The notes under the pieces: generated by a model
Databases searched by the model: none
Seen by the model: only the letters and a program-made list of their open reading frames with translations
What the model was told of the DNA's origin: nothing
Translations under genes and position numbers: made by a program
Source: Trichoplax sp. H2
Lineage: Eukaryota > Placozoa > Uniplacotomia > Trichoplacea
Direction: 5' to 3'
NCBI GenBank assembly: GCA_003344405.1
Contig: NOWV01000217.1
Coordinates: 1-64,000, forward strand
Length of the DNA stretch: 64,000 bases
In this document: piece after piece, positions 28,401 through 41,423 of the stretch
Position numbering within the stretch: the stretch's first letter is position 1
How the letters are laid out: every line of letters starts with the position of its first letter

Positions 28401-31400
28401 AATCCTTCAGCAATCGGTGGTCCATAGCACAGACATCCACCATAATATCTCTCCATAGCTTCACCCAAGATATGCGCACTGGAATGCCAGTATACTTTTT
28501 GAGCTATTATATAGTGATGTTGAACAAAGATATAAATTAAAAATCATGTGAAAGAAAAGTAGCTTCGTAATTTCACATTGACCTTCTTCATTATCAAATT
28601 TTAGTAATTCTAAAGTACAATCTTCAGTTAACGCTTCATCCAGGTCTTTAATAACGCCATTGACCTAATATTTAAGACAACAATGATAATGTAATTAAAA
28701 TAAAGAATAGGTAAAATTATTTACCGATTGAGTTAGTACTAATTGTTACAATGTAGTAATTACCTTAGCCACTACGCAATTATCAGCAAGTCCTTGGCTA
28801 TCAAAAGAGTATAATACAAATAGAATTGGTTAAGACAAGAATAGGCTATAGTTACCAATTTTTGTTTTACGTTAAAGAACAAAAAATGCCGATTACGAAT
28901 AGGATTTATGTATACCACGCTTTATATACCTGATTGAAGCTGCAACTTTATAAGAGGTCGTTTTCCATGATTCACCTTCAACGACTTTACCATCCGGAAG
29001 GGTTATTTTAATAGGATGGGATTCTTTTGCTAGTTTATGATATTCACAATATGGAAAAATTACATGAATATTTGGAACCCAAGGTGGGTTTTATATTAAT
29101 GATAAAAGAATGTAATTGTACATTGTAATGTGATTATCAAATGTTCTTTTAATGTTATCAAGATCAATAAGTGATTGATAACTTTTACTACCAACTTGTA
29201 TATTCAACAGGTGCAGTAGAGTCTAAACAGTAATATATGTACGCGTCAGGTAGGAAAAATACTATCACCAGCATTAGAGTGGAAGTTCTTGCTTGCATAC
29301 AGTATTAGTATTTCAGGCTAAGATAAATTACTGTACATAATAGTTAATATCTAATTTTACTATCGTATTACCTGCAATTTTCGCATCGTATTCGGCCTTG
29401 ACTCGGTCAAAGATGTCAATTCTTTCCTGTATGTAAGCGGGCCACGGGTTTAACTAGAATTGTTTCAATAACAATGAAAAAGTTGATTTTAAAATCATAA
29501 CACGTTGTTGTTGACCAAATCTGTCGACTTTCAGTCGTAGACTGGATTACCTCCACTAAATTAACTTTTGTCTACGGTATCCTACTGTACAGTACTCCTG
29601 TTACAAGATTCCATTTCAATGCCGATGTATAAGTAATTAATCACATAGAGCACTGGCATTTCATGCCACTTTGCTGAAGTTCAAAATTAGAGCGAGCAAA
29701 ATCATGACTAAAGCATTGTACCGTTAAGATCACTAAGCTTCCATCAAAAGGTAATATTTCTTCAAGTACAGTACTGCATAACTGAACGTAAGTAATGGTT
29801 TACGATTATACTTTAGTTGGCTGAATTGAGTGGTGTATTGAAGATATGATGACCTACTCGTAAGTATGACTGCTTGCTAGTCTGTCTGTAGAGTTATATA
29901 CAGTAGTTATTGAATTCTTCTTACTTTAGTTGTACTTCATCAAAATAAACGTCTTGACTGCCTAAAATAGTTTTACTTTAGTTGTACTTGAAAGACAATT
30001 CATGTCTTGACTGCATTGACTATGAATCTGATAACATACAGTAAGCTGCAGTGATTATTGACTACTCTTTTTCACTTTATTTGACTGAATTGAGTGATGT
30101 ATTGAAGGTATGATGACATGAGCATGACTGCTTACTAGTCTGTCTATAGAGTAGTATCATAATTGAATTCTTGCTTTAGTTGTACTTCATCAGAATGAAC
30201 GTCTTGACTGCCTAAAATAGTTTTATTTTAGTTGTACTTGAAAGACAATTCATGTCTTGACTGCAGTGACTATGAATCTAATAACATACAGTAAGCTGCA
30301 GTGATTATTGACTACTCTTTTTTACTTTATTTGACTGAATTGAGTGATGTATTGAAGGTATGATGACATGAGCATGACTGCTTACTAGTCTGTCTATCGA
30401 GTAGTATCGTAATTGAATTCTTCTTACTTTAGTTGAACTGCATCAGAATGAATATCTTGCCTGCCTAAAATAGTCTTACTTTAGTTGTACTTGAAAGATA
30501 ATTTATATCTTGACTACTTTGAGACTCGTATCTAAGATACGAGTCTAATCACACAGACCATCAGCTAAGCTGAAGTGATTTTGACTACTTTTCTTGACTT
30601 TAGTGGACTGGATTGAGTGGTGTAATAGAAGATAGAATGACATGAGCATGACTGCTTACTACAGTAGTCTGTCTATAGAGTTGTGTCGTTATTGAATTCT
30701 TCTTACTTTAGTTGTACTTCATCAGAATGAACATCTTAATTGCCTAAAATAGTCTTACTGTAGTTGCACTTGAAAGATAATTGATATCTTGACTACTTTT
30801 CGACTGGTATCTAAGATACGAGTCTAATCACCCAGACAATCAGCTAGGTTGCAGTAATTTTGACTACTTTTCTTGACTTTAGTTGATAGGATCGAGTGGT
30901 ATATGGAAGATAGAATGATATGAGCATGACTGCTTACTACAGTAGTCTGTCTATAGAGTTGTGTCGTTATTGAATTCTTCTTGCTTTAGTTGCACTTCAT
31001 CAGAATGAACATCTTAACTGCCTAAAATAGTCTTACTTTAGGTGTACTTGAAAGATAATTGATATCTTGACTACTTTGAGACTCGTATCTAAGATACCAG
31101 TCGAATCACCCAGACAATCAGCTAGGCTGCAATGATTTTGACTACTTTTCTTGACTTTAGTGGACTGGATTGAGAGGTGTATGGAAGATAGAATGATATG
31201 AGCATGACAGCTTACTACAGTAGTCTGTCTATAGAGTTGTGTCGTTATTGAATTCTTCTTACTTTAGTTGTACTTGAAAGATAATTTAAATCTTGACTAC
31301 TTTTCGACTCGTATCTAAGATACCAGTCGAATCACCCAGACAATCAGCTAGGCTGCAGTGATTTTGACTACTTTTCTTGACTTTAGTGGACTGGATTGAG

Positions 31401-31998
31401 TGGTGTAATAGAAGATAGAATGACATAGCATGGTTGCTTGTTAGTCAGTCGATAGAGTGATTGCAATGACAGTCTCAATCTCGACATGNNNNNNNNNNNN
31501 NNNNNNNNTTGTGTCGTTATTGAATTCTTCTTGCTTTAGTTGTACTTCATCAGAATGAACATCTTAACTGCCTAAAATAGTCTTACTTTAGTTGTACTTG
31601 AAAGATAATTGATATCTTGACTACTTTTCGACTGGTATCTAAGATACCAGTTGAATCACCCAGACAATCAGCTAGGCTGCAGTGATTTTGACTACTTTTC
31701 TTGACTTTAATGGACTGGATTGAGTGGTGTAATAGAAGATAGAATGACTTGAGCATGGTTGCTTATTAGTCAGTCGATCGAGTGATTGCAATGACAGTCT
31801 CAATCTCGACATGGTCGATGCAAGATCAACCAAGAAAAAAGGAGTACTGTACTGGAATAGTTGAGTAGAAATGCTTTACATAGCCCTCTACCCTTGTCTC
31901 CACTACCATTGAAATTGTTAGTGCACATGTTACCAGCAAAACACAAACATCCGCATACTTACTTCACCACTGGTTTTATTGCCATTTTTTTGGCTCAT
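25418..31998 (-). CDS. TARS1: threonyl-tRNA synthetase, cytosolic
   Basis: Charges tRNA-Thr with threonine. Twenty exons on the minus strand: 31963-31998, 29372-29453, 28930-29029, 28764-28797, 28583-28664, 28374-28503, 28158-28275, 28005-28069, 27838-27916, 27673-27756, 27490-27552, 27276-27374, 27107-27202, 26940-27010, 26686-26848, 26371-26586, 26160-26260, 25864-26041, 25631-25745, 25418-25560; 684 aa, human 723. Order: short N-terminal extension, TGS domain (about 57-118, [15 protein letters not shown]), editing/SAD domain ([18 protein letters not shown]), class II core with zinc ligands Cys376, His427 and His553, motif 2 ([20 protein letters not shown]), motif 3 ([16 protein letters not shown]), and the anticodon-binding domain. 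No cleavable targeting peptide is evident, so the cytosolic form is likely. Intron 1 (2.5 kb) is a satellite array with an assembly gap. Confidence 0.95.
29800..31800. repeat. satellite-like array in TARS intron 1
   Basis: About seven units of roughly 250-285 bp start near GAATTCTTCTTACTTTAGTT (about 29911, 30164, 30414, 30692, 30972, 31250, 31520). They share ATGAGCATGACTGCTTACTA and TTGACTGCCTAAAATAG. In later units a palindrome appears, with arms GACTCGTATCT and AGATACGAGTC around one base (for example 30523-30545). A 20-N gap at 31489-31508 interrupts the array, so the true copy number is unknown. There are no credible reading frames. Confidence 0.85.
31489..31508. other. assembly gap (20 N)
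   Basis: Twenty N inside the TARS intron 1 array. The fixed length indicates a placeholder and not a measured size. Confidence 0.95.
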
Positions 31999-32430
31999 TT
32001 TGATTCAGTAAAGGACCAAAGAAATCAATCAATTGCTTAAATTGGAAAGACGAATCCACTCCTTTTCTCCTAAGTAGTCTTCAATTGAACAGTAGCTTAA
32101 TCCACTGACTGTTTTACTTGCCAATGTCTACCGGCAATGGCCGCTGGTCGGTTTATATACGTTCGGCTTTTGGGTGAGTTTGGTATTAGGCCAAGGGCCG
32201 ACTTGACGAAGGGTGTGTGACTGTGAGGTTACTGTTCCATTCAAGTCATACTGCTAGTCAATTTGGTAGATAATTGTTAGCCGATTGTCGATCGTGAGTG
32301 GATAATGGACGAGCGAGAACGGTCCCCCCCTCTCCATCGTCTATATCGTGTTCCTTTCATGCGTTACGACAACTGGATTGAGTAAGCAACAACGCACAGA
32401 TGGTCAATGCGTATCACTCAACCGTAACGG
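31999..32430. promoter_or_regulatory. TARS upstream region
   Basis: This is the 5' flank of TARS, between its ATG and the 32.4-kb tandem array. It has moderately higher GC content and a C run near 32324-32330. No core promoter motif can be assigned with confidence. Confidence 0.35.
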
Positions 32431-34415
32431 TTCGTTACAGTACGGAACGGATCAACATCGATGATGTAACATGAGATCAGTCATGGCGATTGCATTGATT
32501 TATAGATGGCCATTTTCTATCTTGTCCATGGATTGGATCGTAATTATGACAAGAATCGGAGATGATGGAATGGATAATTCATTTTCTGCCTTGTCTATGC
32601 TATTGCTAGTTGTTACAAAATGACTTGTGACAACGATCAAAACCATGGATGAGACAAGAATCGTTGATGATGGAATGGATAATTCATTTTCTGCCTTGTC
32701 TATGCTTTTGCTAGTTGTTACAAAATGACTTGTGACAACAATCAAAATCATGGATGAGACAAGAATCGTTGATGATGGAACGGATCAACATCGATGATGT
32801 AACATGAGATCAGTCATGGTGATTGCATTGATTTATAGATGGCCATTTTCTATCTTGTCCATGGATTGGATCGTAATTATGACAAGAATCGGAGATGATG
32901 GAATGGATAATTCATTTTCTGCCTTGTCTATGCTATTGCTAGTTGTTACAAAATGACTTGTGACAACGATCAAAACCATGGATGAGACAAGAATCGTTGA
33001 TGATGGAATGGATAATTCATTTTCTGCCTTGNNNNNNNNNNNNNNNNNNNNGATCAGTCATGGCGATTGCATTGATTTATCGATGGCCATTTTCTATCTT
33101 GTCCATGGATTGGATCGTAATTATGACAAGAATCGGAGATGATGGAATGGATAGTTCATTTTCTGCCTTGTCTATGCTTTTGCTAGTTGTTACAAAATGA
33201 CTTATGACAACGATCAAAATCAAGGATGAGACAAGAATCGTTGATGATGGAACGGATCAACATCGATGATGTTTCTATCTTGTCCATGGATTGGATCGTA
33301 ATTATGACAAGAATCGGAGATGATGGAATGGATAATTCATTTTTTGCCTTGTCTATGCTATTGCTAGTTGTTACTAAATGACTTGTGACAACGATCAAAA
33401 TCAAGGATGAGACAAGAATCGTTGATGATGGAACGGATCAACATCGATGATGTAACATGAGATCAGTCATGGCGATTGCATTGATTTATCGATGCAATCG
33501 CCTATCTTGTCCATGGATTGGATCGTAATTATGACAAGAATCGGAGATGATGGAATGGATAATTCATTTTCTGCCTTGTCTATGCTTTTGCTAGTTGTTA
33601 CAAAATGACTTGTGACAACGATCAAAATCAAGGATGAGACAAGAATCGTTGATGATGGAACGGATCAACATCGATGATGTAACATGAGATCAGTCATGGC
33701 GATTGCATTGATTTATCGATGCAATCGCCTATCTTGTCCATGGATTGGATCGTAATTATGACAAGAATCGGAGATGATGGAATGGATAATTCATTTTCTG
33801 CCTTGTCTATGCTTTTGCTAGTTGTTACTAAATGACTTGTGACAACGATCAAAATCAAGGATGAGACAAGAATCGTTGATGATGGAACGGATCAACATCG
33901 ATGATGTAATATGAGATCAGTCATGGCGATTGCATTGATTCATCGATGGCCATTTTCTATCTTGTCCATGGATTGGATCGTAATTATGACAAGAATCGGA
34001 GATGATGGAATGGATAATTCATTTTCTGCCTTGTTTATGCTATTGCTAGTTGTTACTAAATGACTTGTGACAACGATCAAAATCATGGATGAGACAAGAA
34101 TCGTTGATGATGGAATAGATAATTCATTTTCTGCCTTGTCTATACTTTTGCTAGTTGTTACAAAATGACTTGTGACAACAATCAAAATCATGGATGAGAC
34201 AAGAATCGTTGATGATGGAATAGATAATTCATTTTCTGCCTTGTCTATGCTTTTGCTAGTTGTTACAAAATGACTTGTGACAACAATCAAAATCATGGAT
34301 AAGACAAGAATCGTTGATGATGGAATGGATAATTCATTTTCTGCCTTGTCTATGCTTTTGCTAGTTGTTACTAAATGACTTATGACAACGATCAAAATCA
34401 TGGATGAGACAAAAA
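32430..34415. repeat. two-module tandem array upstream of TARS
   Basis: Twelve copies of a roughly 108-bp module share GGATAATTCATTTTCTGCC (near 32572, 32681, 32904, 33011, 33333, 33556, 33784, 34013, 34121, 34220, 34320; a variant near 33150). Six copies of a second module share GATCAGTCATGGCGATTG (32472, 32808, 33051, 33462, 33690, 33913). The modules alternate in the left and middle parts, giving a 227-230-bp higher-order period. At the right end the first module repeats alone. Minus-strand open frames here (for example 33940-34401) are translated repeat: the same roughly 36-residue block recurs, and I do not call it a gene. An assembly gap lies at 33032-33051. Confidence 0.9.
33032..33051. 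other. assembly gap (20 N)
   Basis: Twenty N inside the two-module array. The sequence resumes at a module boundary, so copies may be missing or collapsed. Confidence 0.95.
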
Positions 34416-34488
34416 ATTCCTCTTGATCATCAAGGAGAATTGGTCAATGAGCCATTCTAAATATTGTACTGTAAGAAAAGAAAAATGA

Positions 34489-35015
34489 CGGCTAGATTCA
34501 TGATCATTTGACTCTTACGTCGATGCTTTGGAGAGAGCTACATGGTGTCTGATTGAGAACTACTATATCTAGCTATGGGAAGACATTGTTGTAAGATTTG
34601 TCTTCAACAGCCCTAGTAAGAAGAGGAATCGAAGTAATTTCTTACTTTTGACCTCGGTCGAGCTAGCTGCCTTCAATTCATTGAAGCGATTGATCAACTT
34701 AACACCATTACGACGGTGGCCGATGGAGGCTAGAATTTGATATAATACTCTAGACACGGCTAGATGAATTATTATTTTACTCTACGTCGATACTTTGGAG
34801 AGAGCTTCAAAGTATCAGAACTACTGTATCTAGCTGTAGGAAGACATTGTTGTTCGCGTTGTCTTCAACAGCCCTAGTAAGAAGAGGGATCCAAGTAATT
34901 TCTTACTTTTGACCTCGGTCGAGCTAGCTGCCTTCAATTTATTGAAGCGATTGATCAACTTAACGCCATTACTACGATGGCCGATGGAAAGCAACAATTT
35001 GATATCATTCTCTAG
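34489..35015. repeat. tandem duplication, about 268-bp unit, two copies
   Basis: 34489-34757 and 34758-35015 share GGCTAGAT at their starts, ACGTCGAT-CTTTGGAGAGAGC, and a long block from GAAGACATTGTTGT through CTGCCTTCAATT to CCGATGGA. In both copies the minus strand keeps an open frame with NGVKLINRFN-LKAASSTEV and KSKKLL (34569-34757, 34830-35060). I do not recognise this peptide. It could be a decayed exon or a chance frame. Confidence 0.8.
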
Positions 35016-36674
35016 GAGTAGTTTAGCATTAGCACAGCAGTACTGTACAGTATATAGCAAGGTGCCAAGGTGGATTAACTTGCCGTTGTCAACGCATTAC
35101 TGCCAGACTGCATCCTATCCAGCAGTCTAGGGAGTCTAGTAGTAGACGGTAGTGTGTTTCTTCACTTGCTTACTTCTCATACTAAAGCTCATACTGCATA
35201 CCGGAAATAAGCTGGAAGGCAGTTGATGCATTGCAGCTGCCATAACTTGGGATTGGCGGAATAACTGAAGGAAATACTCTATTCTTACTATTACTAATAT
35301 CACTTAATACGACAAGTAGCAGCTAGCAGCTTGAATATTACGCTTTGCAGCAAATCCTTCATTATTTTACACAGCTTTGGACCTATTGGAAACAGGTGTG
35401 GAGTACTTTTTGACTGGTTAGCCTACTTGACATAGACTTTTTGCATTTGGAAACAGCTGTGTAGAATCCAATTGTAGCTCTCTTTTACTCGTTGCAGGAC
35501 TGTTGGGTGTTGTTTTGTTACTGATATACCGCAGCATACAGATATCAGTACCAAATAGGATTGAATATTGCCGGAAATCCCTTATTTGACGTGTCTATAC
35601 ACGGCCTTTTGCTCTTCAAAACCAGGTGTGTACAGTAGCATCGAGCTGTTGTGTTGCTATGTTTCGGAATTGTTTCCATGACTAGTATATTATACGCTAT
35701 GTGTTACTATGGCTCATTTTATCATTCACAAGTATATTGGATAGTGATTTAGAAATGAATATGAATTATTTCCATGACCGTACATTAGATACTGATATAG
35801 AAATAAACATAAATTGCTTCCATGACCGTATATTCGATACTGATATAGAAATAAACATGAATTGTTTCCACGACTGTAAAGTATATTGGATAATGATATA
35901 AAAATGAACATGAATTGTTTGCATGTCTAGTACATTATACGTGCTGTGTTATTATGGCTCATTTTATCGTTCACAAGCATATTGGATAGTGATATAGAAA
36001 TGGATATGAATTGTTTCCATGACCGTACAGTAATTAGATACTGATATAGAAATAAACATAAATTGTTTCCATGACCGTATATTGGATCATGATATAGAAA
36101 TGAACATGAATTGTTTGCATGTCTAGTACATTATACGCGCTGTGTTATTATGGCTCATTTTATCATTCACAAGTATATTGGATAGTGATATAGAAATGAA
36201 TATGAATTGTTTCCATGACCGTATATTGGATAATGATATAGAAATGAACATGAATTGTTTCCATGACTAGTACATTATATGCGCTGTGTTATTATGGCTC
36301 ATTTTATCGTTCACAAGCATATTGGATATTGATATAGAAATTAATATTGCAGTCAATCTTTGATCGCCTTGGCACAGCCTTTTATCGTTGAGGAATAAGT
36401 AAGTACTGAGGTATCGAGCAGTCTCGTTGGTATTTTGTTTTCATTATGACTGATTTATCGTTAGCTAGGATATATTCATGTACAAACTGCATTCGTGGAC
36501 GTTGCAGCTAATCCTTCGTCTTTTTTTACATATCCTTTTACCTATTGAAAATAGGCGGCATCGCCTGTAATATACCTGATACAGGGTACAGTACTGCTTT
36601 CTTCCCAACTGGCTACGATTAGAATGAAATACTCTTCCTCTGGTCACGTTGAATAGAAATACAATACTGCACCT
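35016..36674. repeat. spacer with nested repeat block at 35690-36345
   Basis: From about 35690 to 36345, four copies of a larger module contain TTATGGCTCATTTTATC and TTCACAAG-ATATTGGATA. They are interleaved with about ten copies of a shorter GATATAGAAAT-AA-ATGAATTG-TTCCATGACCGTA module. The flanks at 35016-35690 and 36345-36674 are unique and hold no recognised gene. The right flank should contain the SNAPC3 5' UTR. Confidence 0.75.
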
Positions 36675-39487
36675 ATGGATGTTGCAAAATCATGGATGCA
36701 AACGGATGATGAAGGGGATAGCTCAGATTATACCATTGATGCAAGCAGCAGCGGCACTAATCGAACCACCGGTGCAACCCAAAATCGTCGAGTGTCCATT
36801 CTTCAACAACGAGATTATTGTAAACAATTTTGTTCCCCATTAACTTCTGTTCGACAATTCCAATCCAATTATCTAAAATCCATCCACAAGACCGACCTGG
36901 ACAGGAATTTACTTGATTTAGATGCCAATGATATGGCCTCAGCCATGAATTTACCTATTGAGACTGTTCAAGAATTGAGCCAAGTCTGTAGGTTGGTGTA
37001 CAACTCTTATAGTTACACTAAATCTCAATACTCTACTTACGTGTAGTGGTGTCAAAGCCCCATCAAAAACTGAAAGCAATGTTTACTCCAATGTTGCATA
37101 TACGATATCCATGCTGATGATATACCAAGTGTAGAAGATGTAATTTCTGTCTACTTACACGGATAGAATATAGTCATGGACACTTGGTCACCGAGATAAT
37201 AAATGAAAGACGATTAATCAACCTATTTTTTTCTTTTTAATAGTGTCGACCAGTTGAAGGTCAGTTTTCAATACCCCAACGCCAGTTAAGCTCACTCTGA
37301 TAGGATGTATCATAATAAAAGAGTCATCTTGTGGAGGAAATGAATTCATAGCTATCCATAAATTACCTCATCATGTTGTGCTAGTGTTGCAACTACTGTC
37401 ATTATGTACCAATTTTCATTGCGCTATACTATAATTAGTAGCAATTAATCATTCTTATACGCGTATGATGTGACAATTGACCAGTTCGCGCGTAGTAGAG
37501 ATACATTCGAGTTGCGTAGAAAGTACAGTATGTAGGATTAACAAATTTTTGCAAACGATTGCAAGTTATCACTATTTCTTATGGCAGTAGTTGACTGTTG
37601 TTGAACTACCTAATATTACCAAATCTTTTACAACTAATATTTGTCACACAATACTATTTTGCCTAAAATGATCTAGTGCCCTGCAGAAAATGAAATAAGC
37701 CTAGAAGATGCATCACCAGATAACGTACCTGAAGGCGTCGAGCTTAAGGCTATGATGCAGTAAGTTGAACTTCTATATAGGATCAATCCTTTTTATCTAC
37801 CTGGTCTATCTATCTGTAAGATAGTATATCACACATGGAACAATGCAATTGATGCACTCAATTTTTCTCCTACGTTAAAATGCCAACATAATGTTACTAT
37901 CGATAACTTAATCTTTGCCACGATCGAATTTCATTTTATAGCCAAATCGAGGTACTGAAGAAGAAGAAGCGATCTAAAAATATTAACTACTTAAATAATA
38001 AGGTTTGACTATTAGCAGTACGAGATATAGAGAATTAGAATCTCTTCCTTTAGCTATTGAATTATTTCTCAATCCGTTATTGATAAAACCATATCAATTG
38101 ATTCTAGAATCAGCCACATATTGATAGCGTTGATGCAAGAGTCTGTGATATTGAAGATGGAGAAGTCTTATTGATTGTTGCTGTTTATCATCCAATTAGG
38201 GTAAAATGAATCATTTAATATTAATCAGCACAATAAATCGGACATACCGTTTCAATTAGTGAAGAACTGTATAAAAAGTGGAATATTGTAGTTTTAAAAG
38301 CTTGATTTAACCAGTGTCACTGTAACATTCATTGACAAATTCTAAACTCTTTTCATTTCAGTTGGTAAAGAATCAGGAATATAGCGTTGTTGGCAGTCAA
38401 TCGCTAAGTGAATTGCGCGATAAAATCGAATGCTTTAGTGATGAAGTTGTAACAACGGAATGTAGTAGCAATCCAGATATGGTATCTTCTGAACCAAGAG
38501 CAACAGTATGTACATTTATGCTGGACAATTTTTATGTAATCTAAGCATTTTAACGATGATTACCTCTATGATCTACAATAACGATACATTCGTATACTGT
38601 CAACATAATTTTATAATTGTTTTACTTTCACTGGTAGGAAATCTCGACATCAGCCTTCTTTTTTATTGAAAATGTCTTTTACAATGATATGAGACATCTT
38701 TTATGCAAAGACTATAGCAAGTACTTATTAACTACTGTACTGGATCAATTACAGCTGATTTACCAGCTTAATATTCTATTAACCTTGAGACTCATTTCAA
38801 TAAATTAAAGAGATTTAAAGAATCGACTTATTCGTTTACTTGCTTTCATAATCAGAATAATTATTGACTGGGCCAAGAAAAATAGTGAATGGGTAGACAA
38901 AGGACTTGGTGTACCATCTTCTAAATTAATGACAGAGGTGAAATTTATAGATTTGAAAATCCGTTTGGGTTATCCATATCTTTTTTGTCATCAAGGCGAC
39001 TGTGAACATTTAATTATTTTTCAAGATTTACGGTAAGAAATCTTCCGACATTGAGCGGAAATACCGGCTATTTCTATGATTTATTCCCCCAGCAAAATCA
39101 GTAGTTTAAATGGTATTGTTTTTACGCCATAGATTACTTTCAGAAGGAGACATTCAAAGCAAGGCAATCTATCCTGTATCATTATTTAAAAGTCGGCCAC
39201 GGCGACAAAAATGTCGTATATGTGATATGTTTATAGCTAAGTACGCATGAGAACTATTGAATGCTTTATACTTTATTATAAAACTAACAGAAAACCGTTA
39301 TTAGTATTATTGATTGTCTTTTTACTCGATACTGATTCTGTTAAGGTGGATAACTTTCAACGATCGACTAGCTTCGTCAGACCCATCCTTTTTCTGTAAT
39401 AAATGTTTCCGTGCTCTTCACTATGGCGAAGACGGCTCGAAAATTTATGATTTTGAAGCCTATTCCTACGTTGATGACTATATATAG
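36675..39487 (+). CDS. SNAPC3: snRNA-activating protein complex subunit 3
   Basis: SNAPc subunit that binds the proximal sequence element of snRNA promoters for RNA polymerases II and III; nuclear. Nine exons: 36675-36995, 37677-37759, 37942-38002, 38108-38200, 38362-38505, 38638-38720, 38856-39032, 39133-39240, 39346-39487; 403 aa, human 411. The N-terminal third is poorly conserved. The SNAPC3 domain follows: VVGSQSLSELRDKIECFSD, SAFFFIENVFYND, and LGYPYLFCHQGDCEH (Cys306, Cys311, His313). The C-terminal zinc-finger-like block has CRIC (348/351), KWITFNDRLAS and FFCNKCFRALHYGEDG (374/377), ending in AYSYVD. The first intron is the least certain: a GTGTAC donor was chosen because it keeps frame into exon 2. 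Alternative N termini are possible. AATAAA lies about 134 nt after the stop. Confidence 0.9.
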
Positions 39488-39620
39488 CTGTTGTACGTTT
39501 GATAAAATTTTAGCCCTTAATTAAGCATTCTATTGCTATTTCTCATTCCATAGTAGAAACAGTGATTGTAAATTATTTCAGTATCTAATACGATAGTTAT
39601 TGATGTTGCACTCTAATTGC

Positions 39621-39626
39621 AATAAA
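39621..39626 (+). terminator. candidate SNAPC3 polyadenylation signal
   Basis: AATAAA about 134 nt after the SNAPC3 stop. It is supported by position only. Confidence 0.35.
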
Positions 39627-40898
39627 TTATTGTGAATATCAAAGAGAACATCTATCTAGTGAAAATTGAATTAAAGCATGCTTTTTTTCTCCTATTTCAT
39701 AAATTAATAATGTTGCTAGATATTTATTAGCCGACACAGGCTATAATATATTTTCTATTGAATGAACGTTCAAACTTGTCTTGGCTTCATCTGGAAGCAA
39801 TTATACCATTATAGAATAAAAAAGTTGTTATTATGATCTTGTTCGTATTTGTGATAAGCTAGCTTACAGTAATTAATGGAATTCAAATACTTCATGTTAT
39901 ACATCGCAGTAAATTATAAGTCTAGCAATTTGATGTATTTATTGGACATGCAGCCATTACACAAATATCATGTGTTGGCGCTCATAGCATGCCAGCAGAA
40001 CTTCATGCAATCAGGATCTGTCATGATTTCGTGTTCTGCTGTTACTCTCTTAGACGGTATCTCTTCATTGTGGTGTACCACAATCTATTCACGATTGTTA
40101 ATCTAATTTTATTTTTAATGCTACTAAACCCTTCAAAAAGCTTAAGGAAGATCATAAGTTATTCCATAGCATAGGATGTAATTTCAACGGAATTTTATTT
40201 TATAATGCCGTGATCGACAAGCAAAGAGCCGATTCGTAGCCTTAACAAATGATATAATTTTCAATTTAAATTAATCATACGAATTTCATAGTTACAGAAT
40301 GAAGAGAGGTACTACTAATAATAATGATAAAACAGTATTATACAATTCAAAATTAACTGTATAAGACATACGGCATATTATGTAGTTACGTGAAAATTAG
40401 CTACAGAATCAGTATACACCTTAGATATGCGTAGTAAATAGATTTAGCGATGACAGTTGCTAATAAACTACTTGCAACATTATTTACACAATAGATGGTT
40501 TAGCTAGAAATATAGCATAGGCAGCGATTACATACAAATAGAGTTATATCTAATAAATGTATTTTCCTTGGCCTTAGGTTTCTATTGTATTGGATACTGG
40601 ATATGGATTAGGTATGCATGGACAACGCTTATATGAATTATCATCATGCATAGTAGCGAAGAGCATTACCATAGCACCTGATGGCCATCACTTTATAGTG
40701 CACTTTATGCAAGTTAAGGAGGTTGATGAAAGCGATTTGTAATGTACTTCACTACAATTAAATTTGTAACGCATTGAAACGATGTATTTAGATTAAGCGT
40801 GTCATAGAATTTCCATCATTTCTAATTAACTATCATTTGGTTAGAGATGGAATTGCAGATAGTCCCATATTCCAGTTTCGTAAGATGAGATTGTCTAC

Positions 40899-41060
40899 AA
40901 TAAATCATACAGCGTCTAAATTCAAAGTAATATTAATCCACAATAACATTTAGGGTTACAGGTATAAAAAAACTAATGCAATAAATCATACAACGTCTAA
41001 ATTTGAAGTAATATTAATCCACAATAACATTTAGGGTTACAGGTATAACAAACTAATGCA
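40899..41060. repeat. 81-bp tandem duplication
   Basis: Two adjacent copies, starting at 40899 and 40980, begin AATAAATCATAC and share CACAATAACATTTAGGGTTA and CAGGTATAA. They differ at only a few bases, so the duplication is recent. Function unknown. Confidence 0.85.
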
Positions 41061-41423
41061 GTTATTCGTAGATATTTTGCTATAATTACGTTTTAGTATG
41101 TAAGACTCTAGCATTATTAATCCATGGTTGGGAAATTATGATAATCGGTAAGTAACACATAGAGCTTAGATTGATTAGCTTTTTAAGCGCTATTCTGCTG
41201 TAATAAATAAGTAGCATAAAATGCATTCAAGTTGTAAAGTTTAATGCTTCCTTTACTTGTATCCACCTACTAATCGTTAATGGCGATTTTCGTTTCCATT
41301 TTGAAATCGGAACCAATAGAATTGCGATATACATTGATCCGAAGTGACCTCAGTTATGAGTGTAATCATTTCAGGTTTAATACGAATCACAGGATGGATC
41401 CTATCTTGCAATTCTAACATTAT

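Larger units (their letters stand above)
39488..41423. other. intergenic, convergent spacer
   Basis: This is the tail-to-tail interval between SNAPC3 and the minus-strand cyclin gene. It is AT-rich. Candidate polyadenylation hexamer AATAAA is at 39621-39626. An open frame at 39876-40106 is unsupported. One tandem duplication is listed separately. Confidence 0.5.

Noticed and set aside
33940-34401. 153-codon minus-strand open frame
   Set aside because: It is four translated copies of the tandem module and carries no independent signal of coding.
41030-41040. TTAGGG telomere-like word
   Set aside because: It occurs once per unit of an 81-bp duplication and not in tandem; chance occurrence.
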